64,000 nucleotides of DNA from Magicicada septendecula (Eukaryota; Arthropoda; Insecta; Hemiptera; Cicadidae). The stretch covers positions 259,005,268 through 259,069,267 of the forward strand of contig CM068375.1 in the NCBI GenBank assembly GCA_034769895.1, read 5' to 3'. The stretch's first letter is position 1; each line of letters opens with the position of its first letter. A program made the position numbers and the translations under genes. Positions 32,898 to 43,429 of this stretch are shown here, piece by piece. The notes beneath the pieces were generated by a model. It ran no database searches and was not told the DNA's origin. It saw only the letters and a program-made list of their open reading frames with translations.

Positions 32898-34907
32898 TCA
32901 CTGCACTTGATGCACTTCTCCTGTGAAATGTGTTGATTCCGCAGAAGGATCGGAAGTCCGTGTGGTAACGGGTTGCATTTCCTCATAGATTGGTTCTTGA
33001 CGTCTTCTTAACACTACTGTTCGAACTCGAGCGAGTGGCATAACACAATTACGTATACATGGATGTTGTAATCCACATGTGTATAGTATGACACTTACTA
33101 TCACAGTGATAATAATGATAAGAGAAGTAAACAAATGATTTGATTCAGTAGTAGTAGTACTACTGTGGTAAGAATGTGGTCGAATTTTTATCTCGGATAG
33201 CTTCCTTTGTAATAAGTCAATGTCAGCAGTATCAGCTGAGCCGGTTTCATTCAAGATGCGATTAATGTGATCCAGTTGTATTAACTGATCATTCAAAGTG
33301 AAGTTGAACATTGTCATTTCTGATGATGACAACAGATTATTGATAGGAGGAACAATTATGTGATTCCTTCTAATTGTGGCTGAGTATTGCCCTTGAAGAT
33401 GTGGACGTAACGTGAAGTATTTAGATATAATACGACACGTCTTGGGTTGATGAAGTATTCCTGTACCAGCTATCCACATACTCTCTGATTTCACATTATG
33501 AATACCATTTGTAGGATCTGAACATTGATATGTCACTCGAGTCGTACTAGGCAGGCTGTAAATCCAGAAGTCTCCGTTGGTTCCTTCATAGATGACTGGA
33601 ATCTGGAATCTCTTCAAAATTGTCCTTCGACATAAGTATCTGGCGTTTTCTTCATCTCCGATTAGCATAGAATAAGCACAACACTTTCCTTCAGCTGCAT
33701 ATCGTATTGGCACATTGAGAGAGCATATACCAAAAGGTGAAATTATACATTTCCTGGCTTGAATACTTGACATTACAATAAATTTTTGTCTATCATAAGA
33801 TATAGCAATATATTTCATTTCTGTAATTACAACTAAAAATTTTTCTAACCTTGTATCATAGTAAGGTAATGATTTAATGTTATACAATTCATAATTATTG
33901 TCATTTGATTGTAAAGGAATATCTATGATTACTCTAATTACATTTCTTGTAGCTATAGCATGAACTTTTGCTACTCTATAATAATGATATATCATATCCA
34001 GTTCGCTTTTTATAATTAACGAAAGTCCAACAGGCAATTTGGTTGCAATTTCTTTTAACAATTTATTCAACTTATTAGGGGGAATTAAAATTGCACTCAA
34101 ATATCCTGTGGATGTTACATCTAACGCTTCTTGTAATTGAGTTAATTGATTATCGACCTCAATTAATGTCAATTCTATTTCTCGAAACAAGGAAGAAATT
34201 TTAGACTGATATTCTAATTGTTTCTTTAGTTTCAATATTTCATTTGTTATCACTGATGTTACGTTATTAATTTCCTCAACTGTTGTCTTTACAGTATTCA
34301 CTAAGGATTTTATAGCTTTATTATTACTTTCAACTTCATTTGTCAATTTCTTCAAATAAGTTAATCTATCTGATTCAACATGTGCAACTGTTTCACTTGT
34401 GTTGTCTATTTCGTCAAGTTTCGTATTTAAAGTCTCATAATCGTCTGTGTCTAAAGTTCCAAATAAATATTTGAATACTGTTCCAATTCCGTTAACTAAA
34501 CCTCTTTTAGTTCTAGAAGTGGGTAAGAGAAGTTTTAAGTTGTCAACTTGATTTTGTGTGGATTTCAGTTTCGATTGTAAACGAATTAATTCAAAAGATG
34601 GAATAAGGAATTTAATGTCTGTTGAATTTGATGAAGTTTCTAACCCTTTTAAATATTTAAATAAATTTGAAACTTGGAATAAAATATCGTCATAGTCTTC
34701 TGTTCCTACAGTAACTGCTATGGTCCAGGTGTCGGTTGTCAATATGATGTCTCTTTGTTTAATAAATACAAGTCCTTTGTCAGAATGACATCTACTTAAA
34801 TCAGAAATATTTGTGCATCCCTGAGAATCAAGTGTATTTTTCGTCATCAGTGCGTTAGAACTTCCATTTGAATCCATGCTTTGAACATTCGTGAGACTCA
34901 ATATCAA
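32898..34907 (-). CDS. env: Envelope glycoprotein of F-protein type
   Basis: 669 codons from the first listed codon, which is TTG, so this is not the true start. The frame is open further upstream, and 34910-34945 encodes a hydrophobic LRALLLILSL stretch that looks like a signal peptide, next to an AG acceptor (34932-34931). Env is therefore probably made from a spliced RNA. A furin-type site RTKR lies at residues 132-135, followed by GLVNGIGTVFKYLFG, the fusion-peptide region shared with baculovirus F proteins and errantivirus Env. One membrane helix (SLIIIITVIVSVILY) lies about 60 residues from the C-terminus. Several N-x-S/T sites are present. No stop or frameshift is visible. It would mediate membrane fusion. 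Confidence 0.9.
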   Translation of the reverse strand: MILSLTNVQSMDSNGSSNALMTKNTLDSQGCTNISDLSRCHSDKGLVFIKQRDIILTTDTWTIAVTVGTEDYDDILFQVSNLFKYLKGLETSSNSTDIKFLIPSFELIRLQSKLKSTQNQVDNLKLLLPTSRTKRGLVNGIGTVFKYLFGTLDTDDYETLNTKLDEIDNTSETVAHVESDRLTYLKKLTNEVESNNKAIKSLVNTVKTTVEEINNVTSVITNEILKLKKQLEYQSKISSLFREIELTLIEVDNQLTQLQEALDVTSTGYLSAILIPPNKLNKLLKEIATKLPVGLSLIIKSELDMIYHYYRVAKVHAIATRNVIRVIIDIPLQSNDNNYELYNIKSLPYYDTRLEKFLVVITEMKYIAISYDRQKFIVMSSIQARKCIISPFGICSLNVPIRYAAEGKCCAYSMLIGDEENARYLCRRTILKRFQIPVIYEGTNGDFWIYSLPSTTRVTYQCSDPTNGIHNVKSESMWIAGTGILHQPKTCRIISKYFTLRPHLQGQYSATIRRNHIIVPPINNLLSSSEMTMFNFTLNDQLIQLDHINRILNETGSADTADIDLLQRKLSEIKIRPHSYHSSTTTTESNHLFTSLIIIITVIVSVILYTCGLQHPCIRNCVMPLARVRTVVLRRRQEPIYEEMQPVTTRTSDPSAESTHFTGEVHQVQ

Positions 34908-34987
34908 TAACAGTGCCCTCAGTACTGCATCTGTAATGCGTACAAAAATTTCCCATTACTTTTATGTCATGCGATATTCTAATTTAT

Positions 34988-35410
34988 TCACTCAGTTATT
35001 AATCTACGAGGTGCTATAATATTTTCACGCGGTCTCAATTCATATCGACAAACTATTTCAGGAACGGTTTGTTGAGTGGGTGGAGGGATCCACTCAGGGT
35101 CGTTAAAGTTTGCTCGAATTACATCACGTAACTCAACAGTGGAATCTTTCCTCTCTGCTTCAAGGTCGCTAACCTGACGTGTTGGTTCAGGTGTACTTTG
35201 GGTTGGCCCAGTGTTTACAATGAACGGTTTGTTTAAACAAATTTTGTCGACTGTTGGTTCTTGGTCAAGGTCGTATACGTCTGACACACTTCCACTATCG
35301 CGTTGCGGTATCTGCTTTATCACGCGTCGTCGTTTCTTAGTTATGACCTTGCTAGGTTTTAAACGATTATAATGTACGACTGGATTCTCATTTGCTTTGG
35401 TTTTTATTTT
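34988..35410 (-). pseudogene. pol: Remnant of the pol C-terminus (integrase tail)
   Basis: The frame contains NPVVHYNRLKP, the conserved motif near the C-terminal end of gypsy integrases, and continues as a polar tail to 34988. The initiator methionine at 35323 is only internal. Upstream the integrase core and RNase H are absent: this segment adjoins the truncated reverse transcriptase at about 35410-35430. It marks the right side of an internal deletion. Confidence 0.85.
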
Positions 35411-35418
35411 ATAATGTT

Positions 35419-37278
35419 TTATAGTCTTTGTAAAACTCGTTCAAGTCGTTTAGTATGTTCTTCTAAACTACTTCCAAAAATTATAATGTCATCGAGATAA
35501 ACCAATGCTTCCTCCCCTTTCAATCCCATCAAGACATTGTCCATCAGGCGTTGAAAAGTTGCGGGTGCATTACATAATCCGAATGGCATTCTAATAAACT
35601 CAAAATGATGTCCTGGGACAGTAAATGCAGTTTTCTCTATATCGTTGGGCTCGACACTAACTTGATGATAACCACTACATAAATCTAGTGTAGAAAAATA
35701 TTCACTTCCATTTAAACTATCTAAAGTTTCTGCAATATTAGGCAAGGGATATGCATCTTTACGAGTAACATTATTTAAAGCGCGATAATCTACACAAAAA
35801 CGATGTTTAACAGTTGAGTCGGATTTCCGTGTCTGGTTTACTATAACAATTGGTGCTCCCCATGGACTAGAACTTTCACGAATTATACCACGATTTTTCA
35901 TATCTTCAATATGCTCTTTTACAACTGGTTTTAAAGAATGAGGTAATCTATAAGGGTTCTTCCGAATCGGCGGGCTATCTCCCGTATCAATTCGATGTTT
36001 TATATCAACACTACATCCCGTATTAACAATTGGTTCTGAAAATAAATGTTTATATTTTAACAAAATAGGTTCAATGATTCCCTTCTCTAGATCAGACAAA
36101 TGCGATAACTTACTTTGAATTTCTTCATTCAACTCCTCTTTATATAACAATGGGTCAGTACAGCCTCTTTCACTAGTATTCAACGTGAATACTTCACAAC
36201 TACTTTGCTCATGGTCTTCACCGTTTGTGGGTATGGGCATCACTGACGTTCCGGTGGGTGCCTTGTCAAACGCCTCAGCTAACCCCAACAAACTATTCTT
36301 TGGGAGAACTAAATCTTCATTACTGAAATTAACAACTTGAACAACAACATCCGAGTATTTCATGGAGTGAAAAACTCTACTTAAACATCGTGCTACTCTA
36401 ATGCCATGAGTCTGAAACTCTACCGGTTCTACTAGAACTTCGTCGTGTACACGAATAGATCTACCTGATCCCCTGGATCTATTTAACCCGCGCAACACCC
36501 CCGATCCTCGCGATCGTGGTTGCGAAAACAAACTACACGAACCGGAAAACTCTTGGGAATTACCTTTTCCCGAAACAACTTTGGATTTACCTAATCCAGA
36601 CAACATATTAACATGGGCTACACCCTTAAACTCTTTGGATCCACATAACAACTCATCGGATTCATCAAATCCGGATAACTCTTGGGATTTCTCTAATCCC
36701 GGCATATGCCAACTCGCTTGTGTCACCTGCAGGCGTCCCTGCACAAGCATCTCGGACTTTGCTGGTATGGACTGATCCTGGATGGTCACAATACTCCATA
36801 CTTCAGGTTCTTCTACAGGTGGGTTGAGATGGCCAGTCCCTTCCGTTTCTGTATCAGGTTCCCTGGTCTCCTCACTGGTGGTGACTTTTTCTCCTCCTAC
36901 ATAAATATCGTTATTGGAAAAATCAATGTAAACATTTAGTTTTTTCAATAAGTCTATTCCGAACAGTCCATCAAAGCCAGTACAAAGGTCTGCTACCATA
37001 AAATCGTGATAGACTGTGGTACCTTCAATTATGAAGCCTACCTTCTGTACTCCGAAGACCTTTAGTTCATCCCCAGTAGCACTTTTAGCAACAACTTTAA
37101 CCTCTCGAATTAACTTTTGGCTGATACCCCTCTTTATAAATGAAACCATAGTCCCAGTGTCAATCAGAAATTTACAAGGTTTACGTCCTACGATAACGTC
37201 CACTGACAAAGCGTCATCGTAACTAGGGTCGCACGTAACGTCTGTAAGGTGCAGAGTCCGGCTTTGCGGTCGCTCCAC
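35419..37278 (-). pseudogene. pol: Protease and reverse transcriptase, truncated pol
   Basis: The aspartic protease has FLIDTGTMVSFI near residue 36. A glutamate-, serine- and glycine-rich spacer with repeated SG/ELSG-type units follows (about residues 190-275). The reverse transcriptase begins near residue 410: RFCVDYRALN, LDLCSGYHQV, MPFGLCNAPATFQRLMD and the catalytic YLDDIIIFGS near residue 596. It then ends after LERVLQRL, where the family continues with the thumb, RNase H and integrase. The deletion junction is at about 35410-35430. It lies in a different frame from gag, with its open frame extending upstream of the first ATG, which points to frameshift expression. Confidence 0.9.
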
Positions 37279-37372
37279 ATGTAGAGTCTGGCTTGGCAGT
37301 CGCTCTATCTCCGTACTCTCGTCTGTACGCCCGTTTACGTCTACCTGTACTTTGATTACACTCTGCTCGACC

Positions 37373-38356
37373 TCACGTTCGGCGGGGTGGGACCGTTTCC
37401 GTCGAACTTTGCCCGTTTGGGGAAATCGCTAACTTCCTCCTTTGCGGACACTCATTCGCGTAATGCCCTGTTTTACGACAATTATAACATTCAACTTTAG
37501 AAATATCTCGACTACCTCCATTATAATTATGACCCCGGAAATCCCTGTTTCCCTTAATCCCTGGATTAAAATTTGTACTATTGGATTTCTTCACATTAGT
37601 ACCGAAATTATTTATTCGAGAACGACAATCTCTCGCTACATGACCTTGTTTATTACAATTAAAACATGTTACAGTAAATATTCGATTGGGACTTTGAAAT
37701 TTGTTTTGTTGAGCACGTCGGGCTTCCATATTTTCGACTTCTGTAACCGTCGAAGCAATTTGTAATGCCTCTGTTAAAGTAGCAGGCATTCGATAATGTA
37801 CTTGGGTTCCGATGTTACCCGCTAAACCATTAATATACGCGGCTAACATACGACGTTCCGCTTCTTCGTTAATAATGCGTTGTTGTTCAGGGTCAGCGAC
37901 TTGTCTAACTGTACGCGCACACAAACGCCTACATCTGTCAGCAAACTGTTCTGGTGTTTCCGACTTACGTTGCGTCGCATTTTGCAACTGACTATAATTA
38001 AATTGATCAAGATGTTTAATCTTGAATCGCTCAGTAAATATTTCTTTTAAACGATCAAAGGTTATATCCTCACTTGCAACTTCTACATTACTATTATAAA
38101 ACAAAGCGGCTGCTCCCGTAAATTTTAATACAGCTACGGTTACTTTGTCAGAGTCTAACCAATTTCCGGTTTTCGCTGCTCTTTCAATTTTCGCGAAAAA
38201 TTCTGATACTGAAATAGGACCGTCTCCATTCCATGGTTCAATTAAATTTGATACCGACATATCTTTAACACGTGTAGAGGACGTCGCGGACATACTAGAA
38301 GCCGATGTATCTCCTGATACAATAGGTTTCCCCGTTTTTGGGTCTGTGTTAACCAT
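37373..38356 (-). CDS. gag: Gag with two CCHC zinc knuckles
   Basis: 327 codons, starting at an ATG. Residues 40-200 contain a capsid-like helical region (YFNSN-type turn, ITFDRLKEIFTERFK, MLAAYINGLAGNI) typical of Ty3/gypsy Gag. Two CCHC knuckles follow: CFNCNKQGHVARDC near residue 232 and CYNCRKTGHYANEC near residue 288, separated by an Arg/Asn/Gly-rich linker. It would assemble particles and bind genomic RNA. The frame is intact. Confidence 0.92.
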   Translation of the reverse strand: MVNTDPKTGKPIVSGDTSASSMSATSSTRVKDMSVSNLIEPWNGDGPISVSEFFAKIERAAKTGNWLDSDKVTVAVLKFTGAAALFYNSNVEVASEDITFDRLKEIFTERFKIKHLDQFNYSQLQNATQRKSETPEQFADRCRRLCARTVRQVADPEQQRIINEEAERRMLAAYINGLAGNIGTQVHYRMPATLTEALQIASTVTEVENMEARRAQQNKFQSPNRIFTVTCFNCNKQGHVARDCRSRINNFGTNVKKSNSTNFNPGIKGNRDFRGHNYNGGSRDISKVECYNCRKTGHYANECPQRRKLAISPNGQSSTETVPPRRT

Positions 38357-38525
38357 TTTGGTTTAGATTATTTAAAATATAGTATGATTAGAATTTATTA
38401 AACACTTCAAAAATTGAATGTAATCTGTTTCGTTGTACCACAATAAATAAGCAGACTGTATTGCGATACACGAAATAAGTCCTAATAGAAAACAAATAAT
38501 AAGGTATAATATAGAATTCATATAT

Positions 38526-38717
38526 TTAATTATGAAATTCAATCTCTAATTTCAATATTCGAACCCTATTTACATTTGCTTCGTCTGTATAATTACTATG
38601 TCCGTTTATATATCTTTCAATAAGCCTTTGTAATAGACTTCTCAATAATGTTTCACACCCTTCTAACAAAATGTCTGGGTCTGTGATAGGAAGATAATAT
38701 ACAGGTCTACGACTCAT
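38526..38717 (-). CDS. Leader ORF B, small protein of unknown function
   Basis: 63 codons starting at an ATG that overlaps the stop of ORF A as ATGA (38717-38714). This overlap suggests reinitiation or coupled translation. The sequence is leucine-rich in the middle (LLEGCETLLRSLLQRLIERY), likely a helix. I do not recognise it. It lies 170 bp upstream of gag. Confidence 0.5.
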   Translation of the reverse strand: MSRRPVYYLPITDPDILLEGCETLLRSLLQRLIERYINGHSNYTDEANVNRVRILKLEIEFHN

Positions 38718-39103
38718 GTACTCTTTGGATTGGGTCTTGGTATATCGTATAAAGGTGAAGGTATTGAAAGAGTATTACTTGTACTTGGTCGTGGTTCAAT
38801 TGACCTTTGTGTACTGCTACTGAAAGTTATGTCAATAGATTTAGACGTTTCAGGTGGTTGTAACTTTGGAATACGAACAGGTGGTGTAGGTGGACGCAAA
38901 CTATGTCCTATAGTAACTACAGATGGAATATGTTCGTAATAAGCAGTTATCGTCCCTACTCTGGTTCCTACTTTCATATATAAATCTGGATTAATTGGTT
39001 CACGCTGAGGTTCGATTTGTCCCGCTGTTTGTCCAAAAGATCGTTTATCTGCTGCCATACACCGTTCTTTAAAATTTTTATTCTTAGACAAGCTACTGCC
39101 CAT
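38714..39103 (-). CDS. Leader ORF A with N-myristoylation signal
   Basis: 129 codons upstream of gag and in the same frame as gag, separated from it by stops. It begins MGSSLSKNKN: Gly2 with Ser at position 6 fits the N-myristoyltransferase consensus seen in retroviral matrix proteins. The rest is proline-rich (PPTPPVRIP, PSPLYDIPRP) and could contain late-domain-like or SH3-binding motifs. I know no named family. It may be a detached matrix or an accessory protein that targets membranes. The frame is intact. Confidence 0.6.
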   Translation of the reverse strand: MGSSLSKNKNFKERCMAADKRSFGQTAGQIEPQREPINPDLYMKVGTRVGTITAYYEHIPSVVTIGHSLRPPTPPVRIPKLQPPETSKSIDITFSSSTQRSIEPRPSTSNTLSIPSPLYDIPRPNPKST

Positions 39104-39741
39104 AAATACCTCAAATTAATCTCTCAAAATAAATCTCAAATAAATTTCACAGTCCCGCGAAAATTTAAATAATACCGAATTCGATAATGATATATCACTT
39201 AGAGTTAAGCATCACAAATTACATATCAACATATATTAAACATAATAATAACACAATAATAAACATCTTAATGTATCCTTACTAGAATCACATATGTAAC
39301 TTTGTCATAAAAATCTATTTCAGCTTCAATCGTACAGTCTTCTCTATTCAGAAATTTACAAGCAACAGAATCCATATATTCTGTACATTTTAAAAATATA
39401 GTAATGTTCTAAATTCTATATATAAATGCTATATTCAATTTCTCTTATTAATCTTATGGGTTTCCCTTTACTTAAGGTAAATTCGTTAGACTTTTGCTGA
39501 AAATTTCATCAAAATAACAAATATATATATGCCACTTATCTCCTCTTGACTCTTTTGAATTTAAAATTTTACAAATTGCAGGATGATTCAAATAATAATC
39601 AGCTATTGAGTTATGTATTAAAGGCATCTGAAAGTCTAGATTGAAAAGTTGTATATGTATCTAGATTGAAAAGTTGTTTATACCTAGAAACACTTTTATA
39701 TAAGTTTACATATGTCTCTAAACCTCAAGCACACCAATTTA
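39104..39741 (-). other. 5' leader of the env-bearing gypsy element
   Basis: About 640 bp between the primer site and ORF A, AT-rich and noncoding. It should hold the packaging signal and, if env is spliced, possibly the splice donor. I could not single out either. Confidence 0.6.
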
Positions 39742-39759
39742 TCAACACCGATGCCACCA
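39742..39759 (-). other. Primer binding site of the env-bearing gypsy element
   Basis: On the minus strand TGGTGGCATCGGTGTTGA begins two bases after the 5' LTR. The tRNA is not assigned. Confidence 0.75.
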
Positions 39760-39761
39760 TT

Positions 39762-41306
39762 TGTCGTGGCCAGCGTCTCCCGAGCGGTAAGGAGGCTTCC
39801 AAGTATCATACAATACCTTTTAAGTGATAGTGGTGGCTTATAGGTGTACAGACAAATGAAACTCAAATCTAAGATTATTAATTCTTACGTTTATTAGTTA
39901 CTGAATTTCTGTAATGATTTTAGTACATTTCAATCAATCAATAAATCTTTATAAAACAATTAGTAAGCATTTAAACATAAAAGCCTTTAGATCTCTAATT
40001 CAATGTGATATATAGATATATATATAAACTCTACATAACTCCAAAATAATTCAGTTAATTGTTTCAAGATTAAGAAGCAAACTTAAAATTCAATTATATA
40101 GATATTAGAACAAAATAATGTAATATCTCTTTAAAATGTTTATATAACTCAATTTATAACCGCTAACAAAATTTAATCTTTATAATAATCTTATGTCTCT
40201 CTCTTATTCTCTTTAATAAAACAGATTATACTTTAATTTGATAATAAGATATTTTATAGTCTTTATAAATCTTTTTAAAGTCTCTCTCTTTTGGTATTTA
40301 AGTTACACAAATTTCAATTATTCCCTAGTCATACCTCCCTCTCTGTTTCGAAGTGCCATTCTGTGATATGAGCTGCGACTGAAGAGCAGTTAGCGCGTTT
40401 CGCGTATCTAACTTTACACTTTAATAAATATTATAAAACTTGAATAATTATACTAAAAAACTTGAGATTCACAGTAGTTGAAGATGAAAACGAAAATTTA
40501 CAGGACACACGGCTGTGTCGCCCCGGATCACTCGACAGACCAAATGATGCTGGTTTGGGCCTCTGTCAGCTTTTATAGTTTCAGAAGGCTTCAACCAAGT
40601 AACTGGGCTACTCCCATGCGTCGGCCAATCAGAGCTCAGATTGCCACGCGCGGTACAAATCCTTGAAAGTCTTCAAAACAGGATATTGGTGGTTAATTTG
40701 CAACCACAGAGAACGATTACTGTACACGCTTTATTTGAACAGATGCTAAGAAAACCTTTTAAGTAAGTAAATACTAAAGTATGCAAACACTCTTAATACG
40801 TCCAAATCACTTTTGACACATTTCAACAAAAATAGAAAGTACGGTCAGACAATTGTGAGTAACCGATTTAAAGGTAGAGGAACGTACAACTAACGAATAG
40901 TTCCAACGAGAAGATAAAACGTTTTTAAAAACAGTCAGTTTCTTTTGTCACACCTGAGGCAGAGTGTGTCATTGTTAATGGTAAAATAAACATCACTACA
41001 CCATCCTATGAAATATGTTTCTCTACAATGAGACTCTTGGCTAAATTAACATACAATTCAATAATGTGCAGGTCATGTGGTACAGAGGAACCACAATTAT
41101 ACTCACTGCTAAATTACATGTACTTTTACAATTTTTATAAAATTGAGAATAAATGCGTTAACATTTGAGGGGAAGAGTTGGATACTAATGTCCATACTCT
41201 TAGCTCAGGATCCCGTGGTCGCCAGTCCACGTACTCACCATATATAATACATGAAAGAGAGACAAATTGACATGGGTGAGCCCCTGGGGGATATCGCGGC
41301 ACTACA
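39762..41306 (-). repeat. 5' LTR of the env-bearing gypsy element
   Basis: 1545 bp. The only difference from the other LTR that I noticed is C to T at about 40821. Confidence 0.95.
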
Positions 41307-41310
41307 GCGT

Positions 41311-41830
41311 CACTAAAACACACCAGTCTGTATATACAGTACTGTATAAAGAAAGGAACGGTCTCTCACTACAGGACACAGCTCGCACAGTAGAAACTCA
41401 AAAAGACTTAACCCTTCCACGAATGCAGGCAGACTGAACTGAAAGCAACAGTGAGGGTGGCTGACTGACGAGACGTGGAACAAGGGACAATGGCAGACAG
41501 TACCGTTACACAAGCCAGTCTCGTGTCATCGCCAGATACTGACGGCAATTCCACGTATTTGACACAAAGGACAAGCGTCTGTTCACAAAGGGCGATGCCT
41601 GCTTGTCTGTTTCCAGTCGTGTCTCTATTGTTACGTGGTCTAGCCCATACAGCAGGCAATTTTTTTGTAGTTTGAGCAAAATTTTTATTTTGAATTAACC
41701 AAAAAAAAAAGTTCGAATTACAGACGATGTTTTTGCACGGTTTTATATAGGATATTCAAGGGACCACTGTAGAAGTTCGAATTATCCACGAATTCGAATT
41801 ATGCACGTTCGAATTAGCCAAGTTCTACTG
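41311..41830 (-). other. 5' arm of the Tigger element
   Basis: Noncoding part of the Tigger element upstream of its transposase, interrupted from the gene by the gypsy insertion. It ends with the inverted repeat CAGTAGAACTTGGCTAATTCG (read on the minus strand) and contains further ATTCGAATTA-type copies at 41700-41810. Confidence 0.8.
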
Positions 41831-41832
41831 TA

Positions 41833-42591
41833 ATAGTAATAATAATAATAGTAATTCACACAAAAGGGAGGCACTAAAGTTGGAATTTGGGGAGTTCACA
41901 TCCAAGAGCATAGTTGAGATTGTGCTTCGTGGCAAGAAGAAATGGGACTGAATTTCTACATTTATTCAGTCGGTCCTTCAAGAAAAGAAAAGACAGGTCC
42001 AACTTGGACCCAACAAGCAGTAGTATATAAGGGACAAGTAGAAGGAGCCCGATAAGGGTGGAATAGGTTCCATCCTGAAGTAATACACTAAATGATTCCA
42101 GGACAGATATCAATGCCTAGATTAAAAGTGGTTTTTTTAGTGGGTGAGAGTCCCACACACCAGGCGATAGATGGTTTCATCTGACAGAGAGTCCCATGAA
42201 CCAGGGTTCCTCTTAAATGTGACCAGGGTTCTTCTCACTAATGTGAGTTATTGGAGTTGTAGTGACTTATACTTTATTGTAAAGTGATCATTGTGTATTA
42301 CTTACTGCGGCACTTATTCAGCTGAATAAGGTCAATAAGGTGATATTTATTGTTTGTTACATTGCTGTGTGGTGGACAATCTTTAGTTTGCAGATTTGAA
42401 TATGAGTGAATGTCTTTGTACATTTTTAACTGTAATTAAAGTTGTAATTAGCAACTTCATCTTGTGTCATCTGGTAATTAGTGACTTTATGATGTACAAA
42501 AGAATGTACATATGCTTGATACACATGTAACACATATCTTATGGCATATTAAATTTAATTAATTCCAAAGCTGGTTAAAAGTTTGACTTAC
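41833..42591. other. Intron tract without recognised element
   Basis: Starts with a short TAA/TAG-rich run at 41831-41855. A GC-richer block at 41860-42260 has no recognised coding content. Confidence 0.5.
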
Positions 42592-42742
42592 CAACAGTTA
42601 TAAGTTCATTTTCATCAGCATTGTACTCAAACTGTGAAATAGGAGCAGCATGACATGGCATTTTGTCTTTTTGGCTCACTTCAAGTAAAATTCTTCCTTC
42701 AAACCATAACAAGATATTTCCCCATGTACAGCCTGAAACAAA
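42592..42742 (-). CDS. CFAP44: CFAP44 exon (second recognised), WD40 segment
   Basis: 151 bp with acceptor AG at 42744-42743 and donor GTAAGT at 42591-42586. It begins in phase 0 with FVSGCTWGNILLWFEGRI and ends LITV plus one base. Vertebrate CFAP44 has the very similar SGSEWGNLLLWEG at this place. A nearer AG at 42734-42733 would break the phase, so the upstream acceptor is preferred. The H-x-G and ELITVG blade pattern is conserved. Confidence 0.88.
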
Positions 42743-43429
42743 CTTTTACCAAAAATTAATACAGTATCAATATGTGACAGATAAATTATGAGTAGATAAT
42801 TCTACCATAACAAGTAAGGAAAGCATCGCCTTTTTTTATGGATAGTTATAAACAAAAATGTATAGCAATAACTGAAAAGAGTGTATCAGTTGTACATATC
42901 CATCATTTTACTTAATACTACGACTCATCAAAAAACTATGCACGGAACTGTTACACAGGATTTCAATGTTCAATACAAGTTTACTTCAGATCAAAGTTAT
43001 CTCATGATCTTGTTAAGTTATCACACTAAGCAGGAATGGTTACTTTCAAATGGTTACAGTGAATTCAATGTTCATGCGCTAGAAAGTTTGCTGAACTTTA
43101 TACTTCAACATAAAATAATACTGTATCTCACAACAACAAACCAGGATTAAGATTTTACATGACGTGAAATACTGTGTGTAGATTTGTGCATTACAAAATA
43201 TAAATTAATATAAAAAAGCCCATGCTTATTCAAGTTTTATTTGTTTTCATTTGTCACAATGTATTTGACTGTAAATCTGTTTTTCTGTATCATTTAGCAT
43301 ATGTTGTTTATTAGCAATTCAATTATCTTTTCTACCATTAGATAAGCTCTAAAATTATCTTAATAGTTGTCTTGATTATTCATCTCTTCTTTCACAGCAC
43401 TAACACTTATCTAAATATGAACTGTTTTC

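Larger units (their letters stand above)
31109..41306 (-). mobile_element. Env-bearing gypsy retroelement with internal pol deletion
   Basis: LTRs of 1545 bp (31109-32653, 39762-41306) are flanked by a 4-bp duplication GCGT (31105-31108, 41307-41310). In element order there are a primer site, a 650-bp leader, two small overlapping ORFs, gag, protease-reverse transcriptase, a remnant of the integrase C-terminus, env, and a polypurine tract. RNase H and the integrase core are missing. I see only one difference between the LTRs, so insertion is very recent and must have used enzymes from another copy. It sits inside the Tigger element. This is an insect endogenous retrovirus-like (errantivirus-like) element. 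Confidence 0.93.
28110..41830 (-). mobile_element. Tigger/pogo DNA transposon split by a gypsy element
   Basis: Ends CAGTAGAACTTGGCTAATTCG (28110) and its inverse at 41830 are flanked by TA on both sides (28108-28109, 41831-41832), as for pogo/Tigger elements. Repeats of an ATTCGAATTA-type subterminal motif occur at both ends. Without the 10.2-kb gypsy insertion the element is about 3.5 kb. Its minus-strand transposase is broken by frameshifts and by a 1.2-kb intervening stretch, so it is a relic. Confidence 0.9.
23187..42591 (-). other. CFAP44: CFAP44 intron, about 19.4 kb
   Basis: Bounded by donor GTAAGT at 42591-42586 and acceptor AG at 23188-23187. It contains a 2.7-kb solo LTR and a 13.7-kb Tigger element that is itself split by a 10.2-kb gypsy element. 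Confidence 0.82.

Noticed and set aside
41408..41659. Overlapping frames on both strands at the right end of the Tigger element
   Set aside because: They lie in the noncoding 5' arm, upstream of the transposase, and contradict its frame.
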